Shown piece by piece: positions 1 through 8,564 of a DNA stretch of 26,817 bases. The DNA comes from CALGLS01 sp964508085 (GTDB lineage: Bacteria; Bacteroidota; Bacteroidia; Chitinophagales; Saprospiraceae): contig CAZDTI010000065.1 of assembly GCA_964508085.1 (NCBI GenBank), positions 1 to 26,817 of the forward strand, written 5' to 3'. Under the pieces are notes generated by a model. It saw only the letters and a program-made list of their open reading frames with translations. It made no database searches and had not been told where the DNA came from. Both the position numbers and the translations under genes were made by a program. How positions within the stretch are numbered: the stretch's first letter is position 1; each line of letters opens with the position of its first letter.

Positions 1-86
1 TGAAGAACAAGGGTTCTATAAATGAACTAAACCTTATTTGAACATTACTGTTTTAGTAAAAAATAATCCCGATAAAACAACAAACT

Positions 87-2513
87 ATGTCCTACGTTTT
101 CAAATTTTCAGATGAGCTTATAGCTAAAAAGAAAATATCATCAGAACGGCCTTTTAATGTCAAATTCAACTTTACTAAGATGATTGAATTTTGGGAGGGG
201 CTCGCTTCAAAAAAGGAAGGTAATCACTTGGCCTTATTGGCAAAACCTGTTCTTGATGAAATAAATAAGGTACCGGAACTTCGAGCAGGTTTCTCGGATG
301 TGACTCTTTTGGAAAAGCATCAAGATCTCTTGCAAAAATTATTTTACCCGCTCTTCCCGAGTATCACCACAAATAATGAAATAAGAACAGCTGCCATGCC
401 TTTCGCTCCTATATGGTTTAACATGACGGAGCGTTTTAAAAATATAATTAAAAATGCTGGCGGAGCTGATGCAGTTCAAATGCGTGTCGATAGTTCTGAT
501 ATGATGTACATCTATGCCTGTGTATTTATCTTGAATTTTAAATACGGAGCTAATATCAATTTTGATCAAACTTTTTTCTTTGATATTCCAAATGATGTAA
601 CAGGAGTACTACATCACTATCGTGTTCATTACAACGCGGAGTTTTCTGATTTTACCGCTAACGATAATTTTGTACCCTTAAGCCCGGAAGAGATTAAAGA
701 ATTAACGGACAACTTTGAAAACATCGAGCTTTGGAAAGAAAAAATGCCTCCCAATAGTCATAATTTTGAGGGCTTTGCCATTATGAAATTATTCGATGTT
801 ACCATGGAGGAGGCCATCTCCAATATGAAATATAATCTATTAAGTAAGGATGCTTTTTTATCTAAAGATACGGTGGAGAAGATACGACTGAACTTATCTT
901 CTTTGCTTAAAATTCCAAATATAAAATTAGGGGTTGCTTCTTATGATATTGAAATGGGCGTGCTAAAACCGATGGGCAAAGGTTTCTGGAATAGCATTTC
1001 TTTAACCAACTATAAAGTTAAAAAAGCAGAAGATGCTTTCTGTGAAGTTTCTTTCAGGCATGTCATGAAAAATAAGAAAGACTTTGCTATTTCTCTGATT
1101 GATGAGAACTGGAAAACGCATAGTCGACTGGCCCAAAAGTTAGTTGATCAGGGGTTGAAAAGCTATGCTGCTCTTCCTTTGTTATATAACGACGAAATCA
1201 TCGGCGTGTTAGAAGTAGGTTCAGAAGAAGAAGGTGCTATCAGTAGCGTAACCACTAAAATGCTAGAGGTAGCCATTCCTCTTTTCACGACAGCACTTCA
1301 GCGATCCCAAGATGAATACGAAACAAAATTAGAGGCCATCATTCAGGAAAAGTGTACGGCGATTCATCCTTCCGTTTCCTGGCGGTTTTTAGAAGCTGCT
1401 GCTAAATTATTGGAAAACCAACGCCAAGATGGATCCAATGACATGGAAGAGATTGTATTCCCCGAAGTCTATCCCCTTTATGGTCAATCGGATATTAAAG
1501 GTTCTTCTACCGAACGGAATCTTGCTATACAGGGCGATATGATTGAGCAACTTTCCTCCGCAAATAAGGTACTCGCTCAGGCTATTAAAGAACAACCACT
1601 TCCTATCTACAAAAAAATGGAATTCCGGATAAACACCTATATAGATAGAGTGAAGAAAGGCTTAGACGCTGGAGATGAAATCAAGGTACTCGAATTTCTT
1701 AAAAAGGAAATATATCCAACCTTCAAACATCTCAAAAAGACAAACTCGAAGTTAGCAAAGGCGGTAAAAGAATACAACAAATTACTAGATGAAGAACTAG
1801 GCATTGTTTACAATAAGCGGAAAGATTATGAATATAGTGTGGCGACACTCAATGATTCCATCGCGGATTATATAGAACGAGAACAACGAAATGCTCAAAA
1901 GATGTTTCCGCATTATTTCGAAAAATACCAGACCGACGGCGTGGAGCACGACATGTATATTGGGCAATCTTTAGTCAACAACAAATCTTTTCATAAAACA
2001 CTATTGCACAATCTACGTATTTGGCAACTTATGGTTATTTGTGAATCCGAAAATGTCGCTTTTCAGTTGAAAGAGAATCTACCTATACCGCTGCGAGTTG
2101 CGTCTTTGGTCTTGGTTCATTCTAACCCCATCACCATTAAATTCCGAACGGAAGAAAAACGATTCGATGTAGAAGGTGCTTATAATGTCAGGTACGAAAT
2201 CATTAAAAAGAGAATAGATAAAGCGATTATCAAAGGCACTACTGAACGCTTGACCCAAGTAGGCAAAATTGCCATCGTTTATTCTCAGGAATCTGAAGCA
2301 AAAGAATATCTCAGCTATCTGAATTACTTAGAATCTATCAATTACATCCATCCCGAAATAGAAAACCTGGAACTCCAAGAAATGCAAGGCGTCAGCGGTA
2401 TGAAAGCACTAAGAGTTTCCATCGTCTTCAATGGTGATGAGTTGACAGCCCCTTCTAAAAAGAAATTACATATGAAAACAAACCCCTCTAAAATCGTAAA
2501 TGTCGGACGGTAA
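87..2513 (+). CDS. GAF domain-containing protein of unknown function (808 aa)
   Basis: A large protein without signal peptide or membrane segment, so probably cytosolic. About the first 250 residues have no motif I recognise. A region near residues 265-400 reads as a GAF-type sensory fold; its last strand contains LLYNDEIIGVLEVGS. The C-terminal half is mostly helical and charged, and opens with a conspicuous PLYGQSDIKGSSTERN stretch. Long single proteins of this type with one GAF domain occur in Bacteroidota, but I know no assigned reaction or ligand. No kinase, cyclase or DNA-binding domain is visible, so it is not an ordinary two-component sensor. The start at 87 is the first ATG after an A-rich leader with no Shine-Dalgarno sequence. 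Its 3' end overlaps the convergent AMP nucleosidase gene by 26 bp. The GAF call is from pattern recognition only; the ORF itself is certain. Confidence 0.75.
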   Translation: MSYVFKFSDELIAKKKISSERPFNVKFNFTKMIEFWEGLASKKEGNHLALLAKPVLDEINKVPELRAGFSDVTLLEKHQDLLQKLFYPLFPSITTNNEIRTAAMPFAPIWFNMTERFKNIIKNAGGADAVQMRVDSSDMMYIYACVFILNFKYGANINFDQTFFFDIPNDVTGVLHHYRVHYNAEFSDFTANDNFVPLSPEEIKELTDNFENIELWKEKMPPNSHNFEGFAIMKLFDVTMEEAISNMKYNLLSKDAFLSKDTVEKIRLNLSSLLKIPNIKLGVASYDIEMGVLKPMGKGFWNSISLTNYKVKKAEDAFCEVSFRHVMKNKKDFAISLIDENWKTHSRLAQKLVDQGLKSYAALPLLYNDEIIGVLEVGSEEEGAISSVTTKMLEVAIPLFTTALQRSQDEYETKLEAIIQEKCTAIHPSVSWRFLEAAAKLLENQRQDGSNDMEEIVFPEVYPLYGQSDIKGSSTERNLAIQGDMIEQLSSANKVLAQAIKEQPLPIYKKMEFRINTYIDRVKKGLDAGDEIKVLEFLKKEIYPTFKHLKKTNSKLAKAVKEYNKLLDEELGIVYNKRKDYEYSVATLNDSIADYIEREQRNAQKMFPHYFEKYQTDGVEHDMYIGQSLVNNKSFHKTLLHNLRIWQLMVICESENVAFQLKENLPIPLRVASLVLVHSNPITIKFRTEEKRFDVEGAYNVRYEIIKKRIDKAIIKGTTERLTQVGKIAIVYSQESEAKEYLSYLNYLESINYIHPEIENLELQEMQGVSGMKALRVSIVFNGDELTAPSKKKLHMKTNPSKIVNVGR

Positions 2514-3261
2514 GAGAATTGTTGATTAATTGTTTCAAAGAATCAATTCCAATTTTTAAATGCAGATTAGCGAATGATTCTGTGACCTTTGCATCCCCTT
2601 TCTCTGTCTTCACCCCATCCGGAGTCATTGGCATATCGGAAACTAATAACAATGCTCCTGCGGGAATTCCGTTTTTAAAGGCCGCAATAAAAATGGTAGC
2701 TGTTTCCATGTCGATACCAATGGGACGAAGTGATTTTAGATACTTTTTAAAATCTTTTCGGTGTTCCCAAACTCGCTTGTTTGTGGTATAAATAGTTCCT
2801 GTCCAATAGTCTTTGTTATAGTCTCGAACCGTTGTAGAGATTGCTTTTTGTAAAGCGAAAGAAGGTAAGGCGGGTACTTCCGGTGGTAGATAATCATTCG
2901 AAGTTCCTTCTCCTCTGATTGCAGCGATAGGCAGGATCAAGTCCCCCACCTTATTTTTCTTACTTTTAATACCTCCGCACTTTCCGAGGAATAAGCAGGC
3001 CTTTGGTTTAATTGCCGTAAGTAAATCAATGATGGTTCCGGCATTCGGACTCCCCATTCCAAAGTTGATCATGGTAATATTTCCTGCTGTCGCTGAGGGC
3101 ATTGATCGATTCTTACCTTTCACTTCTACGCCATGCATTTCGGCGAACATATTAAGGTATTTACTAAAATTGACCAGTAAGATGTATTCTCCAAAATCCT
3201 CTAAAGCCGTTCCAGTATAACGTGGCAACCAATTGTCTACGATTTCTTTCTTTGTCTTCAT
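2488..3261 (-). CDS. amn: AMP nucleosidase
   Basis: Predicted to hydrolyse AMP to adenine and ribose 5-phosphate in the cytosol (purine turnover). The 257-residue protein has the nucleoside phosphorylase / nucleosidase fold: NFGMGSPNAGT near residues 67-75 as the phosphate-binding loop, FLGKCGG near 91-97, GIDMETATIF near 182-191 as the purine/ribose-binding Met-Glu motif, and the catalytic Asp region VSDMP near 207-211. The length fits the short Bacteroidota-type enzyme, not the roughly 480-residue E. coli Amn. The reading frame is open for 23 more codons upstream, but MKTKKEIVDNWLPRY at 3261 is the better start: it follows an A-rich leader and matches the family N-terminus. The last 9 codons overlap the end of the convergent GAF gene. 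Other nucleosidases of the same fold are the main alternative. Confidence 0.85.
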   Translation of the reverse strand: MKTKKEIVDNWLPRYTGTALEDFGEYILLVNFSKYLNMFAEMHGVEVKGKNRSMPSATAGNITMINFGMGSPNAGTIIDLLTAIKPKACLFLGKCGGIKSKKNKVGDLILPIAAIRGEGTSNDYLPPEVPALPSFALQKAISTTVRDYNKDYWTGTIYTTNKRVWEHRKDFKKYLKSLRPIGIDMETATIFIAAFKNGIPAGALLLVSDMPMTPDGVKTEKGDAKVTESFANLHLKIGIDSLKQLINNSLTVRHLRF

Positions 3262-3374
3262 GTTTCTTTTTTTTAGGAATGAGTAAAAGTATTCGGAATA
3301 GAACTGAATACAGAGGAGAATAGTTCCCAAAAGGGAAAATAAATAGCAACGGCGCTAAGATACATAACTCTCTT

Positions 3375-3398
3375 GATTCGCTCCACTCATTCGGGATG
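3375..3398 (-). repeat. Degenerate copy of the GATTCGCT...CAGGATG intergenic repeat
   Basis: Matches positions 3807-3830 at 20 of 24 bases in the same orientation. It is probably an older, diverged copy of the repeat at 3801-3833. Confidence 0.5.
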
Positions 3399-3580
3399 CA
3401 CCTCTTTTTTGTTGTTTATTCTTTTGGACACAGGAGTCCAGAATGCAGGTAAGTGTTTACCACCACCTCCCCCTTTGCGAGTGACGGAGTTCCTCCTATC
3501 ATACTGAGCAATATAAAACAGAATCGGTGTTCCGTTTATTCCTATGACCACTGAACTCATTGCTAAAACGAGCGTCTCCT

Positions 3581-3616
3581 GTCATTTCGAGCGACCGGTA
3601 GGGAGTCGAGGAATAC
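3581..3616 (+). repeat. TTTCGAGCGA...GGAGTCGAG intergenic repeat, copy 1
   Basis: Contains ATTTCGAGCGAC followed by GGAGTCGAG; the same arrangement recurs at 3634-3667. Copies of this general form are familiar from Bacteroidota intergenic regions. The boundaries are approximate. Confidence 0.5.
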
Positions 3617-3633
3617 GAGGCGCGTCCCCTTTT

Positions 3634-3667
3634 GTATTTCGAGCGACGATAGGAGTCGAGAAATCTT
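3634..3667 (+). repeat. TTTCGAGCGA...GGAGTCGAG intergenic repeat, copy 2
   Basis: Second copy in the same orientation, 17 bp after the first. It shares TATTTCGAGCGAC and GGAGTCGAG, with a slightly different spacer and end (GAAATCTT). Confidence 0.5.
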
Positions 3668-3800
3668 ACTCCATATTCAAACAATACTTTTAGCAAAGAG
3701 CTAGATTTCTCCGCATATTTACGCTTCGCATAAACCCGCCTGCCCGCGACAGTCGGACTGGTTTGATCGAAAGCTCCGTCCAAAAAAGGAAAGCTGTCAA

Positions 3801-3833
3801 TCCTTCGATTCGCTACGCTCACTCAGGATGACA
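3801..3833 (-). repeat. 33-bp dispersed intergenic repeat, copy A
   Basis: The reverse complement of this segment equals positions 15502-15534 with one mismatch in 33 bases. Core: CCTGAGTGAGCGTAGCGAAT. It lies in a spacer without genes. Confidence 0.8.
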
Positions 3834-3909
3834 ATTTTCGACAAGCTCAGGGCAAGCTGTTCAGGATGATAAGAGGAGTCCGCATTATTATCGAGTGGTT
3901 CCAATAACA

Positions 3910-3950
3910 AAGCAGCCTGACACTTTCTTCTCGAAAATATCAGGCTGCTT
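3910..3950 (-). terminator. Hairpin downstream of carB
   Basis: Perfect 11-bp stem (AAGCAGCCTGA at 3910-3920, TCAGGCTGCTT at 3940-3950) with a 19-nt loop, starting 24 nt past the carB stop codon. In carB's direction the following sequence is only moderately T-rich; on the plus strand the T-run is better (TTATTTTTTT). It probably ends carB transcription and could work in both directions. Confidence 0.6.
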
Positions 3951-3973
3951 AAATTATTTTTTTACGCCAAAAA

Positions 3974-6790
3974 TTATCTCGTCAAGTACATAGAACGATT
4001 TCGCTCCAACTCTCTAAAGAACGGATCTTTTAAATCTTCAATAAAACGAATCTCTTCTCCAGTAGATTTCATCTCAGGCCCGAGGTTCTTATCTACATTC
4101 GGGAATTTATTGAAAGAGAAAACGGGAACTTTTATCGCGTAACCTTGCAAGTCTTTCTTAATGTCGAAGTCTGACAATTTATGGGAACCGATCATTATTT
4201 GCGTCGCTATTTTTAAGTACGGAACCTTGTAAGCTTTGGCAATAAATGGAGTAGTTCGGGAAGCTCTTGGATTGGCTTCGATTACATAAACCTTTTCATC
4301 TTTGATCGCAAACTGAATATTGATCAAACCTTTGATCTTCAAAGCCATCGCCAATTTATGCGTATACTTTTTCATTTGATCCAAAACATTCTCAGACAAA
4401 CTGTAGGTTGGTAACAAGGCATTACTGTCACCAGAGTGAACACCGGCAGGTTCTACGTGCTCCATGATTCCCATGATGTGTACCTCTTCACCATCACAAA
4501 TCGCATCTACCTCTGCTTCTTTTGCTCTTTCTAAAAATTGATCAATTAAAACCTTGTTATCTGGCAGGTGCTTGAAGATACTTAGTACATGACGTTCCAG
4601 TTCTTCATCATTTATAACAATACGCATACGTTGACCTCCTAAAACGTAAGATGGGCGAACCAAAACGGGGTAGGTAACTCTATTTGCAATTTCAATGGCA
4701 TGGTCAATATCTCTGGAAACTCCGTAATCCGGATAAGGAATATCCAACTCCTTTAGCAAGTCAGAGAAAGCTCCTCGATCTTCGGCTAAGTCCATTGCTT
4801 TGAAATCAGAACCGAAAATTTTGATGCCATTGTCTTTAAATTGTTCTGCCAGCTTCAAGGCCGTTTGACCTCCAAGTTGGAGAATGACTCCTTCTGGTTT
4901 TTCCAGTTCCAAGATTTCTTTGATGTGCTCCCAATAAACAGGCTCGAAGTAAAGCTTATCCGCAACATCAAAATCCGTAGAAACCGTTTCTGGATTACAG
5001 TTAATCATTATCGCTTCGTAGCCAGCTTCTTTTATCGCCAATAATCCGTGAACGCAACAGTAATCAAATTCGATTCCTTGTCCAATTCGGTTTGGTCCGG
5101 AGCCAAGGACAACAATTTTCTTTTTATCGGAAGGAATGCTTTCGTTTTCTTGATCGAAGGTAGAATAGAAATAAGGTGTTTTTGCTTCGAACTCAGCCGC
5201 GCAGGTATCTACCATCTTATAGGTTCTGCGAATATTGAGTTTATAGCGCTGACGGGTGACTTCCGGCTCCTTGATACGGAGCAACCAGGCAATTTGTGCA
5301 TCGGAGTAACCTACCTCTTTCAGTTCTCTGAAAAATAGCGGAGGAATATCTTCAGCAACATTGTACCGAATCAATTGCTCTTCCATCTTAACCAATCGCT
5401 TGATTTGCTTGATGTACCAAGGATCAATCAAGGTCAACTTATGAACCGTTTTTTCAGGAACCCCCAAACGAAGTGCGTCTTTCAAACGGTAGATTCTATC
5501 GTCACTTACTTTTTCCAGACGTTCTAAAATGTCAGAAGTTCTAATCCATTCTTTTTTATCTGCTCCTAAACCGTTTCTATTATTCTCTTGTGATTGACAA
5601 GCTTTCTGTAAAGCCTCCAGGAAGGTTCTACCAATTGCCATTACCTCTCCAACAGACTTCATCTGCAAACCTAAGCGGTGATCTGCGCCATGAAACTTGG
5701 CGAAATTCCAACGAGGCATTTTTACGATTACGTAATCCAATGTTGGTTCGAAAAAGGCTGAAGTTGTTTGTGTAATTTGATTTTTCAGTTCATCAAGGTT
5801 GTAACCTATTGCGAGTTTAGCTGCAATTTTTGCAATAGGATATCCAGTTGCTTTACTTGCTAAAGCAGAAGATCTTGAAACTCTCGGATTGATCTCAATG
5901 ACAATTAATTTTTCTGTTTCTGGGTCTTGTGCAAATTGGACATTACATCCTCCCGCAAAATTCCCCATGGATCGCATTAAAGTAATCGCTTGAGATCTCA
6001 TTTCCTGATAAGCGGTGTCGGAAAGGGTCATTGCAGGCGCCACCGTAATACTGTCTCCTGTGTGGATTCCCATCGGGTCCAAATTCTCTACCGTACAAAT
6101 AATAACTACATTGTTCTGGCTGTCTCTAAGTAGCTCTAATTCATATTCTTTCCACCCCAATACTGCCTTGTCTATCAAAACTTCATGGGTTGGCGAAGCA
6201 TTTAGTCCTCTCCTAAGGGCATCGTCAAATTCCTCCGGCGTCATAACAAAACCTCCCCCTGTGCCACCTAATGTATAAGAGGGTCTGATAACAAGAGGGA
6301 AACCTATTTTCTGGGCAGCTTCCTTACCTTCCAAAAAGGAGTTGGCAATCCTTGAAGGAGCAGACCCAAGATTAAGCGATGTGCAATGGTTTTTGAAAGC
6401 TTCTCTATTTTCCGCCAATTCAATTGCATCAAGATCTACCCCTACCAACCGAACATTATACTTTTCCCAGACACCTTGTTCGCCAGCTTCTATAGCAAGA
6501 TTAAGTGCTGTTTGTCCACCCATTGTTGGAAGCACTACATCTATTTGTCGTTCTTCTAAAATACTAATTAAACTTTCTACAGTGAGGGGCAATAGATAAA
6601 TGTGATCAGCTGTAAGCGGATCAGTCATTATGGTTGCAGGGTTGGAGTTAATCAAGGTCACCTCGATTCCTTCCTCTCTGAGAGAGCGGGAAGCTTGGGT
6701 TCCTGAATAATCGAATTCGCAGGCTTGACCTATAATGATAGGGCCGCTACCTATGATAAGTACGGATTTGATGGAATTGTCTTTCGGCAT
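3974..6790 (-). CDS. carB: Carbamoyl-phosphate synthase large subunit, lacking the allosteric domain
   Basis: Uses ammonia delivered by the small subunit, bicarbonate and two ATP to make carbamoyl phosphate for pyrimidine and arginine synthesis. Two tandem homologous halves are visible. The first begins with LIIGSGPIIIGQACEFDYSG (near residues 11-30), the second with VLGSGPNRIGQGIEFDYCCV (near 560); each is followed by an ATP-grasp region (RPSYTLGGTGGG; RPSYVLGGQRM) and an INPRVSRSS or EANPRASRT metal/ATP loop. The family norm (E. coli) is about 1,073 residues; this one has 938 and stops soon after GPEMKSTGEEIRFIEDL, where the C-terminal MGS-like regulatory domain should follow. A clean hairpin terminator follows, so this is a natural end rather than a frameshift. 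Loss of UMP/ornithine control is inferred. carA is not in the window. Confidence 0.97.
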   Translation of the reverse strand: MPKDNSIKSVLIIGSGPIIIGQACEFDYSGTQASRSLREEGIEVTLINSNPATIMTDPLTADHIYLLPLTVESLISILEERQIDVVLPTMGGQTALNLAIEAGEQGVWEKYNVRLVGVDLDAIELAENREAFKNHCTSLNLGSAPSRIANSFLEGKEAAQKIGFPLVIRPSYTLGGTGGGFVMTPEEFDDALRRGLNASPTHEVLIDKAVLGWKEYELELLRDSQNNVVIICTVENLDPMGIHTGDSITVAPAMTLSDTAYQEMRSQAITLMRSMGNFAGGCNVQFAQDPETEKLIVIEINPRVSRSSALASKATGYPIAKIAAKLAIGYNLDELKNQITQTTSAFFEPTLDYVIVKMPRWNFAKFHGADHRLGLQMKSVGEVMAIGRTFLEALQKACQSQENNRNGLGADKKEWIRTSDILERLEKVSDDRIYRLKDALRLGVPEKTVHKLTLIDPWYIKQIKRLVKMEEQLIRYNVAEDIPPLFFRELKEVGYSDAQIAWLLRIKEPEVTRQRYKLNIRRTYKMVDTCAAEFEAKTPYFYSTFDQENESIPSDKKKIVVLGSGPNRIGQGIEFDYCCVHGLLAIKEAGYEAIMINCNPETVSTDFDVADKLYFEPVYWEHIKEILELEKPEGVILQLGGQTALKLAEQFKDNGIKIFGSDFKAMDLAEDRGAFSDLLKELDIPYPDYGVSRDIDHAIEIANRVTYPVLVRPSYVLGGQRMRIVINDEELERHVLSIFKHLPDNKVLIDQFLERAKEAEVDAICDGEEVHIMGIMEHVEPAGVHSGDSNALLPTYSLSENVLDQMKKYTHKLAMALKIKGLINIQFAIKDEKVYVIEANPRASRTTPFIAKAYKVPYLKIATQIMIGSHKLSDFDIKKDLQGYAIKVPVFSFNKFPNVDKNLGPEMKSTGEEIRFIEDLKDPFFRELERNRSMYLTR

Positions 6791-6865
6791 GTTAAAGGAG
6801 AATTTATGCGTAGGTTAATGACTTTTTGAAGAAATGTGTGTTTCGTTGACAGTCAAATTCGCGCG

Positions 6866-6873
6866 CAAAAATA
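6866..6873 (-). promoter_or_regulatory. carB: Possible -7 box for carB
   Basis: TATTTTTG on the minus strand fits the Bacteroidota TAnnTTTG -7 consensus and lies about 75 nt upstream of the carB ATG. No convincing -33 TTTG/TTG element is seen, so this is tentative. Confidence 0.35.
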
Positions 6874-6963
6874 GGGAACCTTCGGTAAATAAAAGATAGA
6901 CCGGGAAGTTATTTCGTTCTATTTTACAGAAATATGTTGTAAGGTTCTTTTTCAACCCCAACT

Positions 6964-8337
6964 TCATGCTCTCGCATTCTCTTTATTTTGTTCTTCTTTT
7001 GTTCTTTTCTTTTTTTCATTCTGTTTTCGTATTCTATCCTCCCGAATGAATCGCTCCTTTTTCTTTGCCCTCATTTTATTTTCTGGAACTAAGTAAAGTA
7101 AGAACTCCCAGTCTGTTTGAGGTCTTCTCATATGTCGATTAAATACAACTCCGTCCATCAGTTGTGCTATATCTGTTACCATGTTCTGATGTGCCAAGGG
7201 GCGGGACACATAACCTTCGAGTGTTATATCTTTTAGCGGTAGGAAATAGTTATCTTCCGGTGATTTACCGATCAAGTATTCTAGACTATTTACGGAGGCG
7301 GATTCAATACTTCTAGTTCGATTAAAACCATAAGAACCTTCATGGGCAATAAAACCAATCGTATATACCTCATCTCCGTATTTCTCCTTTATGTAATCTC
7401 CCATAAAAGAATGATTAAGATAATAATCGCCTACAGCTTTTTGCATTTTTTCGTCTTGTAATTTTATAAGAGAAGAGTTATAAAGAAAGTGGCTGGTAGC
7501 TCCCCAACAAATAATTTTCTTATCTGGATACTTTTCTTTTAGCCATATTAAATTCTCTGCCATTTGTTGATCTCGATTATCGGTTCCTAGTCTGGAATCT
7601 GAACAAAATACTTCAAAACTTTCAAGCGTTTGTAGCCAAAATTTTGATAGCTCATTGTTTTGTTTATTCTTTATTAGTGCTGTCAATTTTTGTAAGAACG
7701 CAATGTTTTGATGAGCCTTTTTTTTCTTGATTCTTTTGCCTCTCCTAGATGCATTGATGAAAGATTGCAACTGTTGAATTCCTTCTTGATACATAGAAGA
7801 ATCATCAAAAGTAGCCAGGTAAGCAGTAAGGTCTATAGCAAAAGAATCTGCTGCTAATTTGCCAATAAGCTGAGCGTCAAAGCCTGCAATCATAAGCGGG
7901 TTTTGAAGCTCTAACTCTTGCTCGACATATTGATACAATGGATTAAGCTCTTCCAAACCTGCCCAAATCGAATAGATTCCTTTACCAAGGGCATCCTTTA
8001 CATCATGTCCTTTTTGAATCATAGACCAAGCTCTGTTACAATCATAAATACTACTTTCAAATGCCAGTATCTCAAAACCCATTTGTTGATGGAGGTATTT
8101 TATTAATTTGATCTTGGTTTCAAAAGTTGTAGCATCTGTATGTGATTGTTCTCCTAGCATTACTATTTGTGCATCTCCAATCTCAGTTTTTATTTGTTCA
8201 AATCCTTCAAAATTTTCGTCATTGTCTCCAACCTTATGTAGGTCTACTAATCTAGAATTAATTTTTTCTTCTGTAGTGTTTTGGGCATTAACATTTAAGG
8301 CACAAACTAGAAAAACCAAAAACAATAATTTTTTCAT
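6964..8337 (-). CDS. Exported erythromycin-esterase-superfamily protein
   Basis: A 457-residue protein starting MKKLLFLVFLVCALNVNAQ, a clear type I signal peptide. I chose this ATG because the 15 codons upstream would only extend the signal peptide. The mature part shows the Ere-type active-site pattern: VMLGEQSH near residues 59-66 (Glu63, His66), AFESS near 92-96 (Glu94) and ICWGATSHFLYNSS in the C-terminal half, the equivalent of the usual W-[AG]-x-N/S-H motif. In EreA/EreB such residues catalyse macrolide lactone opening, but most chromosomal homologues have unknown substrates, so resistance should not be assumed. The C-terminus ends in about 35 strongly charged Lys/Arg/Glu residues. No partner gene is adjacent (carB downstream, rsgA upstream, both with sizeable gaps). 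Confidence 0.8.
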   Translation of the reverse strand: MKKLLFLVFLVCALNVNAQNTTEEKINSRLVDLHKVGDNDENFEGFEQIKTEIGDAQIVMLGEQSHTDATTFETKIKLIKYLHQQMGFEILAFESSIYDCNRAWSMIQKGHDVKDALGKGIYSIWAGLEELNPLYQYVEQELELQNPLMIAGFDAQLIGKLAADSFAIDLTAYLATFDDSSMYQEGIQQLQSFINASRRGKRIKKKKAHQNIAFLQKLTALIKNKQNNELSKFWLQTLESFEVFCSDSRLGTDNRDQQMAENLIWLKEKYPDKKIICWGATSHFLYNSSLIKLQDEKMQKAVGDYYLNHSFMGDYIKEKYGDEVYTIGFIAHEGSYGFNRTRSIESASVNSLEYLIGKSPEDNYFLPLKDITLEGYVSRPLAHQNMVTDIAQLMDGVVFNRHMRRPQTDWEFLLYLVPENKMRAKKKERFIREDRIRKQNEKKKRTKEEQNKENARA

Positions 8338-8564
8338 GGTGACGGGTTTAAATAATTTTTTGTGACAAAGTTTGCTTATCAAAGCAATCGGCTTAGAGGT
8401 GGGTTTTTTGTTGTTTTTTTCATTGCCGCTGAAAGTTTCATAGTTCCGGCTAAGGACGAATTTCTTGTGTATTTTGTTCCTCTGCTTTTTTATTCTTTTC
8501 TACTCTTTTTCTGACCCATTCAGTCTCTGGATATATTTTTAAAGAAAACTTGAAGTTATAAAAG

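Larger units (their letters stand above)
3262..3973. other. 712-bp gene-free spacer rich in dispersed repeats
   Basis: No credible gene lies here. The spacer contains a degenerate repeat at 3375-3398, two copies of a TTTCGAGCG...GGAGTCGAG motif at 3581-3667, a copy at 3801-3833 of a repeat that recurs at 15502-15534, and a related stretch near 3838-3870. It ends with the carB terminator. The open frame on the minus strand at 3499-3822 begins inside the repeat and is not coding. Such spacers look like sites where short intergenic repeats accumulate. Confidence 0.7.

Noticed and set aside
3499..3822. 107-codon minus-strand frame starting MSVANRRID
   Set aside because: Its start lies inside the 33-bp dispersed repeat (GTGAGCGTAGCGAATC), and the rest crosses other intergenic repeats. 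No protein-like composition.
6964..8337. Macrolide-resistance gene
   Set aside because: Only superfamily motifs support it. It is exported and chromosomal with no mobile context, so resistance cannot be claimed.
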